DNA of 64,000 bases from Mycobacterium aquaticum (GCF_002086485.1 NZ_MVHF01000012.1:84564-148563), one strand, 5' to 3'; counted from the first letter of the stretch, positions 7,778 through 18,070 are shown. Notes: generated from the letters alone by a model not told the origin. A program made the numbers and translations.

Positions 7778-9172
7778 TCAGCACTCGACCACGTTGAGCG
7801 GCAACTCGACGACGTTGAGCGCCAGGCCGCCACGAGCGGTCTCCTTGTACTTGACGCTCATGTCGGCGCCGGTTTCCCGCATCGTCTTGATCGCCTTGTC
7901 CAACGACACGTGATGCGTGCCGTCGCCGTGCAGTGCCATCCGAGCGGCGCTGATCGCCTTGATCGAGCCGACGGCGTTGCGCTCGATGCACGGGATCTGG
8001 ACCAAGCCGCCGACCGGGTCGCAGGTGAGCCCGAGGTTGTGCTCGATGCCGATCTCGGCAGCGTTCTCCACCTGGGCGGGCGTGGCGCCCAGCACTTCGG
8101 CCAGTCCGGCGGCCGCCATCGAGCACGCGGAGCCCACCTCGCCCTGGCAGCCCACCTCGGCGCCGGATATGGAGGCATTCTCCTTGAACAGCAAGCCGAT
8201 TGCGCCCGCGGTCAGCAGGAATCGCACCACGCCGTCCTCGCTGAAGCTGCCGATGAACTGGCGGTAGTAGTGCAGGACGGCCGGGATGATGCCTGCGGCA
8301 CCGTTGGTGGGCGCGGTGACGACGCGACCGCCTGCGGCGTTCTCCTCGTTGACCGCGAGCGCGTACATGGTCACCCATTCCATCGCCCGCAGTGCATCGT
8401 GCTCGTCGCCGCCACTCTCCAGACGCTCGCGCAGTTCGGCGGCGCGGCGGCGCACCTTGAGCCCGCCGGGCAGCACGCCGGTGACGTGGGTTCCGCGGTC
8501 GACGCACTGCTGCATGACGTCCCAGATGTGCAGCAGGCCTGCCCTGATCTCGGCCTCGCTACGCCACACCTTCTCGTTGGCCATCATGAGATCGCTGATG
8601 CTCATCCCGGTTTCGGCCGTGAGCCGGAGCATTTCGGCTCCGCTGCTGAACGGGTACGGCACCGGGGTGGGATCCACGACCAGGATCCGGGTGCCGGTTT
8701 CATCCTCGTCGAGGACGAAACCTCCACCGACGGAGTAGTACTCGCGACGTTCCAGCTGCTTGCCTGCCGCGTCGAACGCCTGGAACACCATGCCGTTGCT
8801 GTGGAAATCCAGGCGTTCGCGGCGGTGCAACACGATGTCTTCGTCGACGTCGAACCGGATCGGCCGGGTGCCCGCCAGCCGCAGCTGCCCTTCTGAACGG
8901 ATGGCATCGACGCGCGGATCGGCCGCCACCGGGTCGACCAGTTGCGGTTGCTCACCTTCGAGGCCAAGCACGACGGCCTTGACGCTGCCGTGGCCATGGC
9001 CCGTGGCGCCGAGCGAACCGTACAGGTCGCAGCGCACCGCGGCGGTGTTCTCGATGAGCCCCTCGGCCGCGAGTCGCGACACAAACAGATACGCGGCCTT
9101 CATCGGCCCGACCGTGTGGGAGCTGGACGGGCCGATGCCCACCTTGAACAGCTCGAAAACGCTGACAGTCAC
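7778..9172 (-). CDS. sdaA: L-serine ammonia-lyase (iron-sulfur, single chain)
   Basis: The enzyme deaminates L-serine to pyruvate and ammonia. It begins [15 protein letters not shown], the family's N-terminal signature, which fixes the start at GTG 9172 (AAGG about 9 nt upstream) and not at a TTG 33 nt earlier. Cys342, Cys384 and Cys395 match the three 4Fe-4S ligands of the characterised type 2 enzyme from Legionella. The very last residue, Cys464, matches the C-terminal cysteine that inserts into the active site as the fourth ligand in that enzyme. It is the first gene of the sdaA-purU operon, divergent from the GntR regulator. Confidence 0.95.
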   Translation of the reverse strand: MTVSVFELFKVGIGPSSSHTVGPMKAAYLFVSRLAAEGLIENTAAVRCDLYGSLGATGHGHGSVKAVVLGLEGEQPQLVDPVAADPRVDAIRSEGQLRLAGTRPIRFDVDEDIVLHRRERLDFHSNGMVFQAFDAAGKQLERREYYSVGGGFVLDEDETGTRILVVDPTPVPYPFSSGAEMLRLTAETGMSISDLMMANEKVWRSEAEIRAGLLHIWDVMQQCVDRGTHVTGVLPGGLKVRRRAAELRERLESGGDEHDALRAMEWVTMYALAVNEENAAGGRVVTAPTNGAAGIIPAVLHYYRQFIGSFSEDGVVRFLLTAGAIGLLFKENASISGAEVGCQGEVGSACSMAAAGLAEVLGATPAQVENAAEIGIEHNLGLTCDPVGGLVQIPCIERNAVGSIKAISAARMALHGDGTHHVSLDKAIKTMRETGADMSVKYKETARGGLALNVVELPLNVVEC

Positions 9173-9236
9173 GCCGTTGACCTTCGTGTTCGGTGACGAC
9201 CCCAAAGAGGCTCACACGCCACTCGCGGTTAGATAC

Positions 9237-9255
9237 GCGATTAATATATCAACTG
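9237..9255. promoter_or_regulatory. Candidate GntR operator upstream of sdaA-purU
   Basis: The segment GATTAATATATCAACTG matches the reverse complement of the site in front of glyA (GATTGATATATCAGTT) at nearly every position around an ATATATCA core. It lies between sdaA (start 9172) and the GntR gene (start 9321), as expected for a FadR-type regulator that controls both sides. Binding is inferred. Confidence 0.55.
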
Positions 9256-9320
9256 CGTTTTAATCTGCATAGGTGCGTTCGCACGCAATAACTGTTGGAT
9301 ATCACTGCTAGGATCGGGCC

Positions 9321-9986
9321 GTGGCAATCATCCCCATCGGCTCAGAAACCGCACCGGCCTCGTTGGCCGACCGTGCGTACCTAGCCCTGCGGGACCAGCT
9401 CACCACACTGCAGATCAGGCCGGGCGAGCCCATCGACGACATCCGGGTCGCCAGCGAACTCGATGTCGGCCGCACCCCGGTGCGCGAGGCGCTCAAGCGC
9501 CTCGAAGACGATCGCCTCGTCATTTCCTACCCCCGCCGCGGAACATTCGCCACCGGCGTGGAGATCACGGATCTGGCCTATATCAACGAGATTCGCCTAC
9601 AGCTCGAACCGCTGGCCGCCCGACGCGCGGCCGAACGCGCCAGCGCCGCACAGCGCGACGAGTTGCAGCAGTTGCTGGACGCGTACAAGACGGTCGACGA
9701 TCTGCCCACCGACCCCACCGAATTGATGCGGCTGGACATCACCATCCACCGCAGCATCTACCGCGCGGCGGGCAATCCCCACCTGGAAGACGTACTGATT
9801 CGCTACCACAACCTCGTGACGCGGATCTTCTGCCTGTTCCTCGAGCGGCTCACCCACGTCGCCGAGCACATCAACGAGCATTCGGCCATCCTGTCGGCCA
9901 TCATCGCCGGCGACGGTGACGCGGCCGCCGAACTCACGCTGCAGCACGTGACCGGCTTCGAGGTCGGCGTGCGCGCCGTCATCTGA
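9321..9986 (+). CDS. GntR/FadR-subfamily (FCD) regulator of the glycine/sarcosine genes
   Basis: The 221-residue protein has a GntR winged helix (about 14-78; V-G-R-T-P-V-R-E-A-L-K-R-L recognition region) and an FCD ligand domain (about 88-215). D/H-type metal-binding positions of FCD proteins are visible in L-D-I-T-I-H-R-S-I-Y, H-E-H-x-x-I-L and the later helix with L-Q-H-V. A TAGGAT -10 box at 9309-9314 would place transcription exactly at the GTG at 9321, so the mRNA is probably leaderless. It sits between sdaA-purU and glyA-soxBDAG, with a shared palindromic site in both control regions. Its effector is probably a metabolite of the pathway, which is inference. Confidence 0.88.
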   Translation: MAIIPIGSETAPASLADRAYLALRDQLTTLQIRPGEPIDDIRVASELDVGRTPVREALKRLEDDRLVISYPRRGTFATGVEITDLAYINEIRLQLEPLAARRAAERASAAQRDELQQLLDAYKTVDDLPTDPTELMRLDITIHRSIYRAAGNPHLEDVLIRYHNLVTRIFCLFLERLTHVAEHINEHSAILSAIIAGDGDAAAELTLQHVTGFEVGVRAVI

Positions 9987-10146
9987 CGCGTCACCGCCGG
10001 AAACCATCGCGAGTTCGTCCGTTCGCGCCGACTCGGCACCCCTTTGACACGTCGGGTCGTGCGCTGCCCGGCCGCAACACGCTGCCCCTTGCCGCGGGTT
10101 CGCCGCATCACAGGCAGCCCGCGGTGACCAAACCCCACCGAAACCC

Positions 10147-10216
10147 TTGACCCGCCTCTCACGCGGCCGCTAAGGTGATCGCCAACTGATATATCAATCG
10201 TCTGGATCAAGAGGAG
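10147..10216 (+). promoter_or_regulatory. glyA-soxBDAG promoter with palindromic operator
   Basis: TTGACC (10147-10152) and TAAGGT (10171-10176) are spaced by 18 nt, a good housekeeping-type promoter. The predicted start near 10183 is followed at once by the perfect palindrome TGATATATCA (10187-10196), where a bound GntR protein would block initiation or early elongation. A strong ribosome site (AGAGGAG, 10210-10216) precedes the ATG at 10222. Confidence 0.65.
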
Positions 10217-10221
10217 TCAGT

Positions 10222-11535
10222 ATGGGTGTTCAAACAGAGGCCGCGCACGGCACCGTCTTGGGCCAGTCCCTCGCCGACGCCGACCCGGAGGTCTACGCCG
10301 CCGTCACCGACGAGCAGCGCCGCCAGGAAAGCACCCTGGAGATGATCGCCAGCGAGAACTTCGCACCGTTGTCGGTGATGGAGGCGCAGGGCAGCGTGCT
10401 GACCAACAAGTACGCCGAGGGCTACCCCGGCCGGCGCTACTACGGCGGTTGCGAGCATGTCGACGTCGTCGAGCAGCTCGCCATCGACCGGATCAAGGCC
10501 CTGTTCGTCGCCGAGTACGCCAACGTCCAGCCCCACTCGGGCGCGCAGGCCAACGCGGCCGCCATGGCCGCCCTGCTGCAGCCCGGCGACACGATCCTCG
10601 GACTGGCCCTGGCCCACGGCGGTCACCTGACCCACGGCATGCACCTGAACTTCTCCGGCAAGCTGTACAACGTCGCCGCCTACCACGTGCGTGAGGACGA
10701 CCACCGCGTCGACATGGCTCAGGTGGAAGAGCTTGCGCGCGAACACCGCCCGAAGGTGATCATCGCCGGATGGTCGGCCTACCCCCGGCAGCTCGATTTC
10801 GCGGAATTCCGCCGGATCGCCGACGAAGTGGGCGCCTACCTCATGGTCGACATGGCGCACTTCGCCGGTCTCGTCGCAGCCGGGCTTCATCCTTCGCCCG
10901 TGCCACATGCCCACGTCGTCACCTCGACGACCCACAAGACGCTCGGCGGCCCGCGCGGCGGAATCATCCTCACCAACGATGCGGCGCTGGCCAAGAAGTT
11001 CAACTCCTCGGTGTTCCCCGGCCAGCAGGGCGGCCCACTGGAGCACGTCATCGCCGCCAAGGCCGTGTCGTTCAAGCTGGCAGGCGAGCCCGAGTTCCGT
11101 GAGCGCCAGCAGCGCACCCTCGAAGGCGCCAAGATCCTGGCCGACCGTCTGCTGCAAGAGGATTCGCGCAAGGCAGGCATCAACGTCGTTTCCGGCGGCA
11201 CCGACGTGCACCTGGTCCTGGTCGACCTGCGCGAATCCGAACTCGACGGCAAGCAGGCCGAGGACCGGCTGCACCGGGTCGGAATCACCGTGAACCGCAA
11301 CGCCGTTCCGTTCGACCCCCGGCCACCGATGGTCAGCTCGGGCGTGCGGATCGGCACCCCCGCACTGGCTACGCGGGGATTCGACCTCGACGCGTTCCGT
11401 GAGGTCGCCGACATCATCAGCCTGGCCCTGCGACCCGACACCGACGACGCCGGCCTGGCGGCTCTGCGCGACCGCGTCGACGCCCTGGCCGCCCGCTTCC
11501 CGCTCTACCCCTCCCTGACGAAGGCCGCACAGTGA
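10222..11535 (+). CDS. glyA: Serine hydroxymethyltransferase
   Basis: SHMT interconverts glycine plus 5,10-methylene-THF and serine plus THF, using PLP. At 437 residues it has the full family set: Y73-Y74-G-G-C near the substrate site, D210 and H213 in V-D-M-A-H-F-A-G, and the PLP lysine K239 in S-T-T-H-K-T. It overlaps soxB by 4 nt (GTGA), so it leads the soxBDAG operon. Sarcosine oxidase makes exactly its two substrates, glycine and methylene-THF; the serine formed can go to pyruvate via the divergent sdaA. It is thus likely a catabolic SHMT, with a separate housekeeping glyA expected elsewhere. Confidence 0.95.
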   Translation: MGVQTEAAHGTVLGQSLADADPEVYAAVTDEQRRQESTLEMIASENFAPLSVMEAQGSVLTNKYAEGYPGRRYYGGCEHVDVVEQLAIDRIKALFVAEYANVQPHSGAQANAAAMAALLQPGDTILGLALAHGGHLTHGMHLNFSGKLYNVAAYHVREDDHRVDMAQVEELAREHRPKVIIAGWSAYPRQLDFAEFRRIADEVGAYLMVDMAHFAGLVAAGLHPSPVPHAHVVTSTTHKTLGGPRGGIILTNDAALAKKFNSSVFPGQQGGPLEHVIAAKAVSFKLAGEPEFRERQQRTLEGAKILADRLLQEDSRKAGINVVSGGTDVHLVLVDLRESELDGKQAEDRLHRVGITVNRNAVPFDPRPPMVSSGVRIGTPALATRGFDLDAFREVADIISLALRPDTDDAGLAALRDRVDALAARFPLYPSLTKAAQ

Positions 11536-12773
11536 CAACAGCTTCCACGACTCCGCCCGGCGCCCACCTTCCGGAGCACCCCGATTTCCTCTGGCGCACC
11601 CCGGAACCCAAGAAGTCCTATGACGTCGTCATCGTCGGCGGCGGTGGGCACGGCCTGTCCACCGCCCACTACCTGGCCAAGAACCACGGCATCACCAACG
11701 TCGCGGTGCTGGAGCGCGGCTGGCTGGCGGGCGGCAACATGGCCCGCAACACCACCCTGATCCGCTCGAACTATCTGTGGGACGAGAGCGCCCGCATCTA
11801 CGAGCACGCCCTGAAGCTGTGGGAAGGGCTCGAAGACGACCTCGACTATCCGATCCTGTTCAGCCAGCGCGGCGTTCTCAACCTCGCGCACAGCCTGCAG
11901 GATGTCCGCGACAGCGTGCGGCGCGTGGAGGCCAACAAGCTCAACGGGATCGACGCCGAGTGGGTCGATCCCAAACAGGTCAAAGAGCTGTGCCCGATCG
12001 TGAACATCTCCGACGACATCCGGTACCCCGTGCTCGGCGCGACGTATCAGCCGCGGGCCGGTATCGCCAAACACGATTACGTGGCATGGGGTTTCGCGCG
12101 CCGTGCTGACGAGGCCGGCATCGACATCGTGCAGAACTGCGAAGTCACCGGGTTCTCCACCGACGGCGACCGGGTCACCGGGGTGCGCACCACCCGTGGT
12201 GACATCGCGGCCGGGCAGGTTCTGTTGTGTGCAGCCGGCCATACCTCGACCCTCACCGACATGCTCGGCATCCGCACCCCGCTGCAGAGCCATCCACTGC
12301 AGGCGCTCGTCTCCGAACTCCTCGAGCCGGTTCATCCGACGATCGTCATGTCGAATGCCGTGCACGTCTACGTCTCTCAGGCGCACAAGGGCGAGCTGGT
12401 CATGGGCGCAGGCGTCGACTCGTACAACGGCTATGGCCAGCGCGGGGCATTCCACATCATCGAACGCCAGATGGCCGCCGCGGTGGAGTTGTTCCCCGTC
12501 TTCGCCAGGGCACATCTGCTGCGCACCTGGGCGGGCATCGTCGACGTCTGCCCCGACGCGTCGCCCATCGTGGGCCGCGCAGGCTACGAGAACCTCTACC
12601 TCAACGCCGGTTGGGGCACAGGAGGTTTCAAGGTGACCCCCGGCATCGGTTGGTGCCTGGCGGACACCATCGCCAACGGCCGCGAGCACGAGTACGTCGC
12701 CCCGTTCAGCCTCGACCGATTCATCACCGGCGCGCTGGTCGATGAGCACGGCGCCGCCGGCGTCGCCCACTAG
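11532..12773 (+). CDS. soxB: Heterotetrameric sarcosine oxidase, beta subunit
   Basis: SoxB carries the FAD dehydrogenase site and the covalent FMN of the alpha-beta-gamma-delta sarcosine oxidase. The 413-residue protein has the dinucleotide-binding fold (G-G-G-G-H-G, 36-41) preceded by D-V-V-I-V, and E61 at the end of the second strand. H181 in I-A-K-H-D-Y lies where the covalent FMN histidine (about 173 in the Stenotrophomonas enzyme) is expected. G-W-G-T-G-G-F near the C-terminus closes the FAD site. The GTG start overlaps the glyA stop by 4 nt; soxD follows after 15 nt with its own AGGAG. Confidence 0.93.
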   Translation: MTTASTTPPGAHLPEHPDFLWRTPEPKKSYDVVIVGGGGHGLSTAHYLAKNHGITNVAVLERGWLAGGNMARNTTLIRSNYLWDESARIYEHALKLWEGLEDDLDYPILFSQRGVLNLAHSLQDVRDSVRRVEANKLNGIDAEWVDPKQVKELCPIVNISDDIRYPVLGATYQPRAGIAKHDYVAWGFARRADEAGIDIVQNCEVTGFSTDGDRVTGVRTTRGDIAAGQVLLCAAGHTSTLTDMLGIRTPLQSHPLQALVSELLEPVHPTIVMSNAVHVYVSQAHKGELVMGAGVDSYNGYGQRGAFHIIERQMAAAVELFPVFARAHLLRTWAGIVDVCPDASPIVGRAGYENLYLNAGWGTGGFKVTPGIGWCLADTIANGREHEYVAPFSLDRFITGALVDEHGAAGVAH

Positions 12774-12788
12774 ATCTCAGGAGTCACC

Positions 12789-13064
12789 ATGCAACTCATC
12801 GAATGCCCGTGGTGCGGGCCGCGCGAAGAGACCGAGTTCCATTACGGCGGTCAGGCACACGTCGCCTACCCCGATGACCCGCAGGCTCTCACCGACGAGG
12901 AGTGGGGCCACTACGTGTTCTTCCGCAGCAATCCGAAGGGATTGTTCGCCGAGCGCTGGACCCACAGCGCAGGCTGCCGGCGCTGGTTCAACGCGCTGCG
13001 CGACACCGCCACCTACCGATTCCACCGCGTGTACCGCACCGACGAGCAGAAGCCGACAATCTGA
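12789..13064 (+). CDS. soxD: Sarcosine oxidase, delta subunit (zinc-binding)
   Basis: SoxD is a small structural zinc subunit of heterotetrameric sarcosine oxidase. The 91-residue protein has Cys6, Cys9, His59 and Cys63, the same positions as the zinc ligands seen in the crystallised bacterial enzyme. CAGGAG lies just before the ATG at 12789, and its stop overlaps the soxA start (TGATG). Confidence 0.95.
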   Translation: MQLIECPWCGPREETEFHYGGQAHVAYPDDPQALTDEEWGHYVFFRSNPKGLFAERWTHSAGCRRWFNALRDTATYRFHRVYRTDEQKPTI

Positions 13065-15919
13065 TGACCGCATCACTGCGCACCCCCGACGGTGGCCGTA
13101 TCGACCGGAACACCGTGCACACCTTCACTTTCAACGATCGTGAACTCACCGGACATGCCGGCGACACGCTCGCGTCGGCCCTGCTGGCCAACGGCGTGCA
13201 CCAGGTGGCCACCAGCATCAAGCTGGGTCGGCCTCGGGGCTTCACCTCGGCCTGGGCCGAGGACACCGGCGGGCTGGTGCAGATCGAGCACCCCTTCCCC
13301 GAGCCGATGCTGCTCGCGACCACGGTCGAGCTGTTCGACGGGCTCGTCGCGCGCGGCCTCCCGGGCCAGGGACGGCTGGCCGAAACCGCCGACCCCGCAC
13401 GGTACGACGCCACCCACGTCCACACCGACGTGCTGGTCGCAGGCGCCGGGCCTGCCGGCCTGGCCGCCGCACTGACCGCGGCCCGCGCCGGTGCCCGGGT
13501 GGTGCTGCTCGACGAGCAGAGTGAAGCCGGAGGCGCCCTGCTCGGCAGCACCGACACCATCGACGGCAAGCCCGCCCTGGAGTGGGTCGCCGACGCCACC
13601 GCCGAACTGGCCACTTACCCGGAGGTGTTGCACCTGCAGCGCACCACCGCGTTCGGTCACTATGACGACGGCTTCGTGCTCGCGGTGCAGCGCCGCACCG
13701 ACCACCTCGGCGCCGCGGCGCCCGCGGAGATCAGCCGCCAGCGCGTCTGGCGCATCCGCGCCCGGCAGGTCATCGTCGCCGCCGGTGCGCACGAGCGTCC
13801 GGTGGTCTTCACCGACAACGACCGGCCCGGCATCATGCTGGCCGGCGGTGCCCGGACCTTCCTGAACCGCTACGGCGTCAAGGTCGGTGAGCAGGCGGTG
13901 GTGTTCACCACCAACGACAGCGCGTATCTCGCGGCCTTCGAACTCCACGACGCCGGCGTGACGGTCAACGCCGTCGTAGACGCACGCGCCGACGTCGCAG
14001 CACGGCTGCGCGACGAATGCGCCGCCCGCGGCATCGATCTGCAGACCGACTCGGTGGTCCGCGGAACCCGCGGCGAGGACCGCGTCAGCCACGCCCTCGT
14101 CGCGCGCTGCGGCAGCACCGATGCCACGCCGGTGGCCTGCGACGTGCTGCTCGTCAGCGGCGGCTGGAACCCGGCGGTGCACCTGTTCAGCCAGGCCCGC
14201 GGCGTCCTGCGGTACGACGAGGCGCTCGGCGCGTTCGTGCCCGGTGAGCCCATGGCCGGTGTGCACGTCGTCGGCTCTGCCAACGGTGTGTTCACCCTGC
14301 CCGGCTGCCTGCGCGAGGGACGCGAGGCCGCGGCGGCCGCCCTCGATTCGCTCGGGTTCACCGCCGACGCCGAACCGTTTGCGGGCGAAGCCGATTCGAC
14401 GCCCGCCGACGATGCCGGCATGGTGCTGTGGCATGTCGCCGATCCGGCGGGCACCGCCAGCCAGTTCGTCGACGTCCAGCGCGACGCCACCGTGGCGGAC
14501 ATCCAGCGCGCGCTCGGTGCGGGCATGCGGTCGATGGAGCACATCAAGCGCTACACCACCATCGGCACCGCACACGATCAGGGCAAGACGTCCGGCGTGG
14601 TGGCCTCGGGTATCACCTCCGACCTGCTCGGCGTCCCGGTCGCCGAACTGGGTGTCACCACCTTCCGCGCGCCATACACCCCGGTGGCCTTCGCGGCCCT
14701 CGCGGGCCGCAACCGGGGCCACATGTTCGACCCGGAACGTGTTACCGCCGTGCATGATTGGCACGTCGCCCGCGGAGCGGTGTTCGAAGACGTCGGCCAG
14801 TGGAAGCGGCCGCGCTACTACCCGGTGAACGGCGAGAGCATGGAAACCGCAGTGCTGCGCGAGTGCGCGGCGACCCGCGGCGGTGTCGGCATCCTGGACG
14901 GCTCGACCCTGGGCAAGATCGACGTGCAGGGCCGCGACGCGGGCGTCTTCCTCGACATGCTCTACACGAACATGATGAGCACGCTCAAGGTCGGCATGCT
15001 CCGCTACGGCGTGATGTGCGGTATCGACGGCATGGTGATCGACGACGGCACCGTGATGCGGTTGGCGGACGACCGATTCCAGGTGTTCACCACCACCGGC
15101 GGCGCCGCGCACATCCTGGAGTGGATGGAGGAATGGCTGCAGACCGAGTGGCCGCACCTGCGGGTCCGGATGACCTCGGTCACCGAGCAGTGGCACACCT
15201 TCCCGGTCGTCGGTCCCAAGTCTCGCGACGTGATCGGCGCCGTCTTCAGCGATGTGGACGTCAGCAACGAGGCGTTCCCGTTCATGGCGTGGCGTGATAC
15301 TCAGCTCGACGGCGTACACGTGCGGATCGGCCGCGTCAGCTTCTCCGGCGAACTGGCCTACGAGGTCAACGTCACCGGCTGGCACGCGACCGCGGTGTGG
15401 GAACGCCTGATCGCCGCGGGCGAGCCGTACGGCATCACGCCCTACGGAACCGAGACCATGCACGTGCTGCGCGCCGAGAAGGGCTACCCGATCATCGGGC
15501 AGGACACCGACGGCACCGTGACACCACAGGATCTCGGCATGAACTGGGTCGTGTCCAAGAAGAAGCCGGACTTCATCGGCAAGCGGTCGTTCACCCGCGC
15601 CGAGAACCTCAACCCGCTGCGCAAGCAGTTCGTCGGGCTGCTGCCCGTCGACGCGCAGACCGTGCTTCCCGAGGGCGCCCAGATCATCGAGACCTGCGCC
15701 GACGGCGTACTTCCCCCGCCGCCGGTGCCGATGCTCGGGCAGGTCACGTCCAGCTACCGCAGCGCGGAGCTGGGCCGGCCGTTCGCCCTGGCACTGGTCA
15801 AGGGCGGGCACGCCCGCATCGGAGAAACTCTGCACGTTCCCGTGGACGGCAGGCTGGTGTCCGTCGAGGTCACCAGCAGCGTCCTGGTCGATCCCGAAGG
15901 AGCCCGCCGCGATGGCTGA
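13064..15919 (+). CDS. soxA: Sarcosine oxidase, alpha subunit
   Basis: SoxA holds NAD and the tetrahydrofolate-binding GcvT-like domain, where the iminium product of sarcosine oxidation is turned into 5,10-methylene-THF. The 951 residues show an N-terminal ferredoxin-like fold (about 15-95), a Rossmann domain (G-A-G-P-A-G at 127-132), a further NAD-binding region to about 480, and a C-terminal aminomethyltransferase domain from about 560. The ATG at 13064 overlaps the soxD stop. The soxG start at 15912 lies inside its last codons, so the four subunits are tightly coupled. Confidence 0.95.
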   Translation: MTASLRTPDGGRIDRNTVHTFTFNDRELTGHAGDTLASALLANGVHQVATSIKLGRPRGFTSAWAEDTGGLVQIEHPFPEPMLLATTVELFDGLVARGLPGQGRLAETADPARYDATHVHTDVLVAGAGPAGLAAALTAARAGARVVLLDEQSEAGGALLGSTDTIDGKPALEWVADATAELATYPEVLHLQRTTAFGHYDDGFVLAVQRRTDHLGAAAPAEISRQRVWRIRARQVIVAAGAHERPVVFTDNDRPGIMLAGGARTFLNRYGVKVGEQAVVFTTNDSAYLAAFELHDAGVTVNAVVDARADVAARLRDECAARGIDLQTDSVVRGTRGEDRVSHALVARCGSTDATPVACDVLLVSGGWNPAVHLFSQARGVLRYDEALGAFVPGEPMAGVHVVGSANGVFTLPGCLREGREAAAAALDSLGFTADAEPFAGEADSTPADDAGMVLWHVADPAGTASQFVDVQRDATVADIQRALGAGMRSMEHIKRYTTIGTAHDQGKTSGVVASGITSDLLGVPVAELGVTTFRAPYTPVAFAALAGRNRGHMFDPERVTAVHDWHVARGAVFEDVGQWKRPRYYPVNGESMETAVLRECAATRGGVGILDGSTLGKIDVQGRDAGVFLDMLYTNMMSTLKVGMLRYGVMCGIDGMVIDDGTVMRLADDRFQVFTTTGGAAHILEWMEEWLQTEWPHLRVRMTSVTEQWHTFPVVGPKSRDVIGAVFSDVDVSNEAFPFMAWRDTQLDGVHVRIGRVSFSGELAYEVNVTGWHATAVWERLIAAGEPYGITPYGTETMHVLRAEKGYPIIGQDTDGTVTPQDLGMNWVVSKKKPDFIGKRSFTRAENLNPLRKQFVGLLPVDAQTVLPEGAQIIETCADGVLPPPPVPMLGQVTSSYRSAELGRPFALALVKGGHARIGETLHVPVDGRLVSVEVTSSVLVDPEGARRDG

Positions 15920-16505
15920 CACCCTGTACCGCCAAAGCCCGTTGCAAGGCTGGCATTCTCGGTTCGCCGAGCTGCCGCCGTCGGCACAGCTCGAGGAGGA
16001 GCCCTTCGTCACCATGGTCGATCTGTGGGTCGACCCCGACGGCGCAGGAGCCGCCGCTGCGGCCGGGGTCCTCGGTGTCGACGCGCTGCCCACCACGCCG
16101 TCGACGGCGGTGGACGGCGCGGACACCACGGTGATCTGGTTCGGGCCCGATGAATGGCTCGTCACCTCCACCGGCCGGGCCGGCGAGGATCTGGAAGCAC
16201 AGCTGCGGGACGCGGTCGCCGAGCACGACGGCGCGGCCGTCGATGTCTCGGCGCAGCGCACAACGCTGCGGCTGCGCGGCGAACACGCCCGCGACGTCCT
16301 GGCCAAGGGCTGCTCACTGGATCTGCATCCCTCGGCCTTCGCGCCGGGCGCCGCCGCGCAGACCATGCTCGGGCTTGCCGCTGTCGTCCTGATTCCGTTG
16401 GCCGACAACGGCACCGACTACCGCATCCTGGTGCGGTCGTCGTTCGCCCGCTATCTCGCCGAGTGGCTCGTCGACGCTGCCGGGGAGTACGCGATCACCT
16501 GGTGA
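15912..16505 (+). CDS. soxG: Sarcosine oxidase, gamma subunit
   Basis: SoxG packs against the GcvT domain of SoxA. The 197-residue protein matches the family in size and in landmarks: an N-terminal S-P-L-x-x-W, W-F-G-P-D-E-W-L-V in the middle, and a C-terminal segment with V-R-S-S-F-A-R-Y-L-A-E-W-L. It overlaps soxA by 8 nt and ends the operon. Its last 11 nt overlap the convergent flavin disulfide reductase remnant. Confidence 0.93.
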   Translation: MADTLYRQSPLQGWHSRFAELPPSAQLEEEPFVTMVDLWVDPDGAGAAAAAGVLGVDALPTTPSTAVDGADTTVIWFGPDEWLVTSTGRAGEDLEAQLRDAVAEHDGAAVDVSAQRTTLRLRGEHARDVLAKGCSLDLHPSAFAPGAAAQTMLGLAAVVLIPLADNGTDYRILVRSSFARYLAEWLVDAAGEYAITW

Positions 16506-17872
16506 ACAGCGTGTTGAGCCCTTCGGCCAACAGTGGATGGGTGAATATCACGTCGGCCATGTCGGTGCTGGTCAGCTTGCCCAGCATGGCGACCTGGACG
16601 ATGGACATGATCTCGCCACCTTCGCTGCCCAGGACTGCGCAGCCGAGGATTTGTTTGGTGTCGGCGTCGACGACGGCCTTCATGAAACCGCGGGTTTCCC
16701 CGGTTTCGATAGCCCGCACAACGGTATTCATCGGTACCTTGACCACCTCGACGGCGTGTCCGCGCGCTCTGGCCTCCCGTTCGGTCATGCCGACCCGGCC
16801 GAGCTGCGGGTCGATGAAGACCGCGTAGGGCACGACCCGGTCTCGCGTGCTCACCGTGCGCTGGTCGATCAGGTGGGCATGCAGTATCCGGTAGTCGTCG
16901 TAGGACGAGTGGGTGAATGACGGGCCACCGGTGACGTCTCCCATCGCGTAGACACCCGCCACGCTCGTCTGCAGGTGCTCGTCGACCTGGATGAAACCGT
17001 GTGTGTCGAGACGAATCCCGGCCGCGTCGGTCGCCAGGGCCTCGGTGTTCGGGATCCGGCCGATCGCCGACAGTATGGGGGTGGCCTCGAGCTGGCGCTC
17101 ACCGTCTTCGCCACGGACCGTCACCGTTGCGCGGCCGCCGTCGATGGCTTCCGCCCGGATCGCGGTCGTCGACGTCAGCACGTCGATGCCCTCGTCGCGC
17201 ATGATGCTCGCGATCTCCTCGGAGACATCGTCGTCTTCGTTGCTCAGTAGCCGGGCCGAGCGCTGGATGATGGTGACGGCACTGCCGAAGCGCCGGAACA
17301 TCTGCCCGAACTCCAGCCCGATATAGCCACCACCCAGGACGATGAGATGCTCAGGGAGTTCGTCGAGCTCCATGATCGACGTCGAGTCCAGCACCCGCGC
17401 CGTCGGCGGCGCTGATATCCGGGGGCTTGGGCCGGGTGCCGACATCGACCACGATGAGCGGCGCGTTCAGCCGCCGGTTTCCTCCGGCGGACAGCGCGAT
17501 CTCGACAGCGTGCGGCCCGGTGAAATGTGCCTCGCCTTCGATGACGTCCACGCCGTCCTGTTTCAGGCGACTCTGGTAGTTCTCGCGGGCACCGGCGACC
17601 ATGGCCCGCTTGCGCTCGCGCACCTCGGCGAGGCTCACCGTCACCGGCCCGGTGTGCACACCGTACTCGGGGCCTCGCCGCGCCAGATAAGCCAGACGCG
17701 CGCTGGCGATCATGGTCTTGGTCGGTGTGCAGCCGGTGTTGACACACACCCCACCGATGGGGCCACGCTCGACCAGCGCAACTCTGCGGCCCGCCTTCGC
17801 CAATTCGATAGGCAGAAACCGACCACCTTGGCTGCTACCGATCACGATCGCGTCGTATTGCTCTTCGGTCAT
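16495..17872 (-). pseudogene. Frameshifted class I pyridine nucleotide-disulfide oxidoreductase (mercuric reductase-like)
   Basis: The 5' part (17872 to about 17400) encodes the FAD-binding start and the redox-active C-V-N-T-G-C of a lipoamide dehydrogenase/MerA-type enzyme. The rest (about 17395 to 16495) encodes the NAD domain (G-G-G-Y-I-G-L-E-F) and the dimerisation domain ending T-H-P-L-L-A-E-G. The two parts are in different frames. Adding two bases to a GC-repeat run at about 17396-17402 would restore A-D-G-A-R-V-L-D and a protein near 460 residues. There is no MerR regulator, MerT/MerP or second Cys motif, so a role in mercury resistance is not supported. It is either a decayed gene or a sequence error. 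Confidence 0.85.
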
Positions 17873-18028
17873 AGCGCCCTCCGTTGCGACCCGCCTGGTG
17901 TCAGCCTTCGACTACCGGCACCAGCCGCCTATGAACATTTCCACGCCGCACAATCTCGCGGCAACCGTCTCATCGACGGGATATCTGTCGTACTTATCCC
18001 CGCCATAACCACTACTGATCGCGACGAG

Positions 18029-18059
18029 GCCAAGCCCGTCGAGCCGTGACGGGCTTGGC
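18029..18059 (-). terminator. Hairpin terminator after the LLM oxidoreductase gene
   Basis: A perfect 12-bp stem (GCCAAGCCCGTC / GACGGGCTTGGC) with a 7-nt loop lies 11 nt beyond the stop of the minus-strand gene ending at 18071. It lacks a clear U-run, as is common for mycobacterial terminators. Confidence 0.65.
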
Positions 18060-18070
18060 TTCGCTACCGG

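Noticed and set aside
9173..10221. Glycine riboswitch in front of sdaA or glyA
   Set aside because: The 148-nt and 235-nt gaps contain clear promoter and operator elements but no tandem aptamer-like conserved core that I could recognise.
13073..16414. An 1,113-codon open frame antisense to soxA and soxG
   Set aside because: Codon-bias shadow of genuine sox genes; composition is Ala/Arg/Gly/Val-rich without a fold.
16495..17872. Mercury resistance operon
   Set aside because: Only a broken MerA-like reductase is present, with no merR, merT, merP or merB and no N-terminal metal-binding domain.
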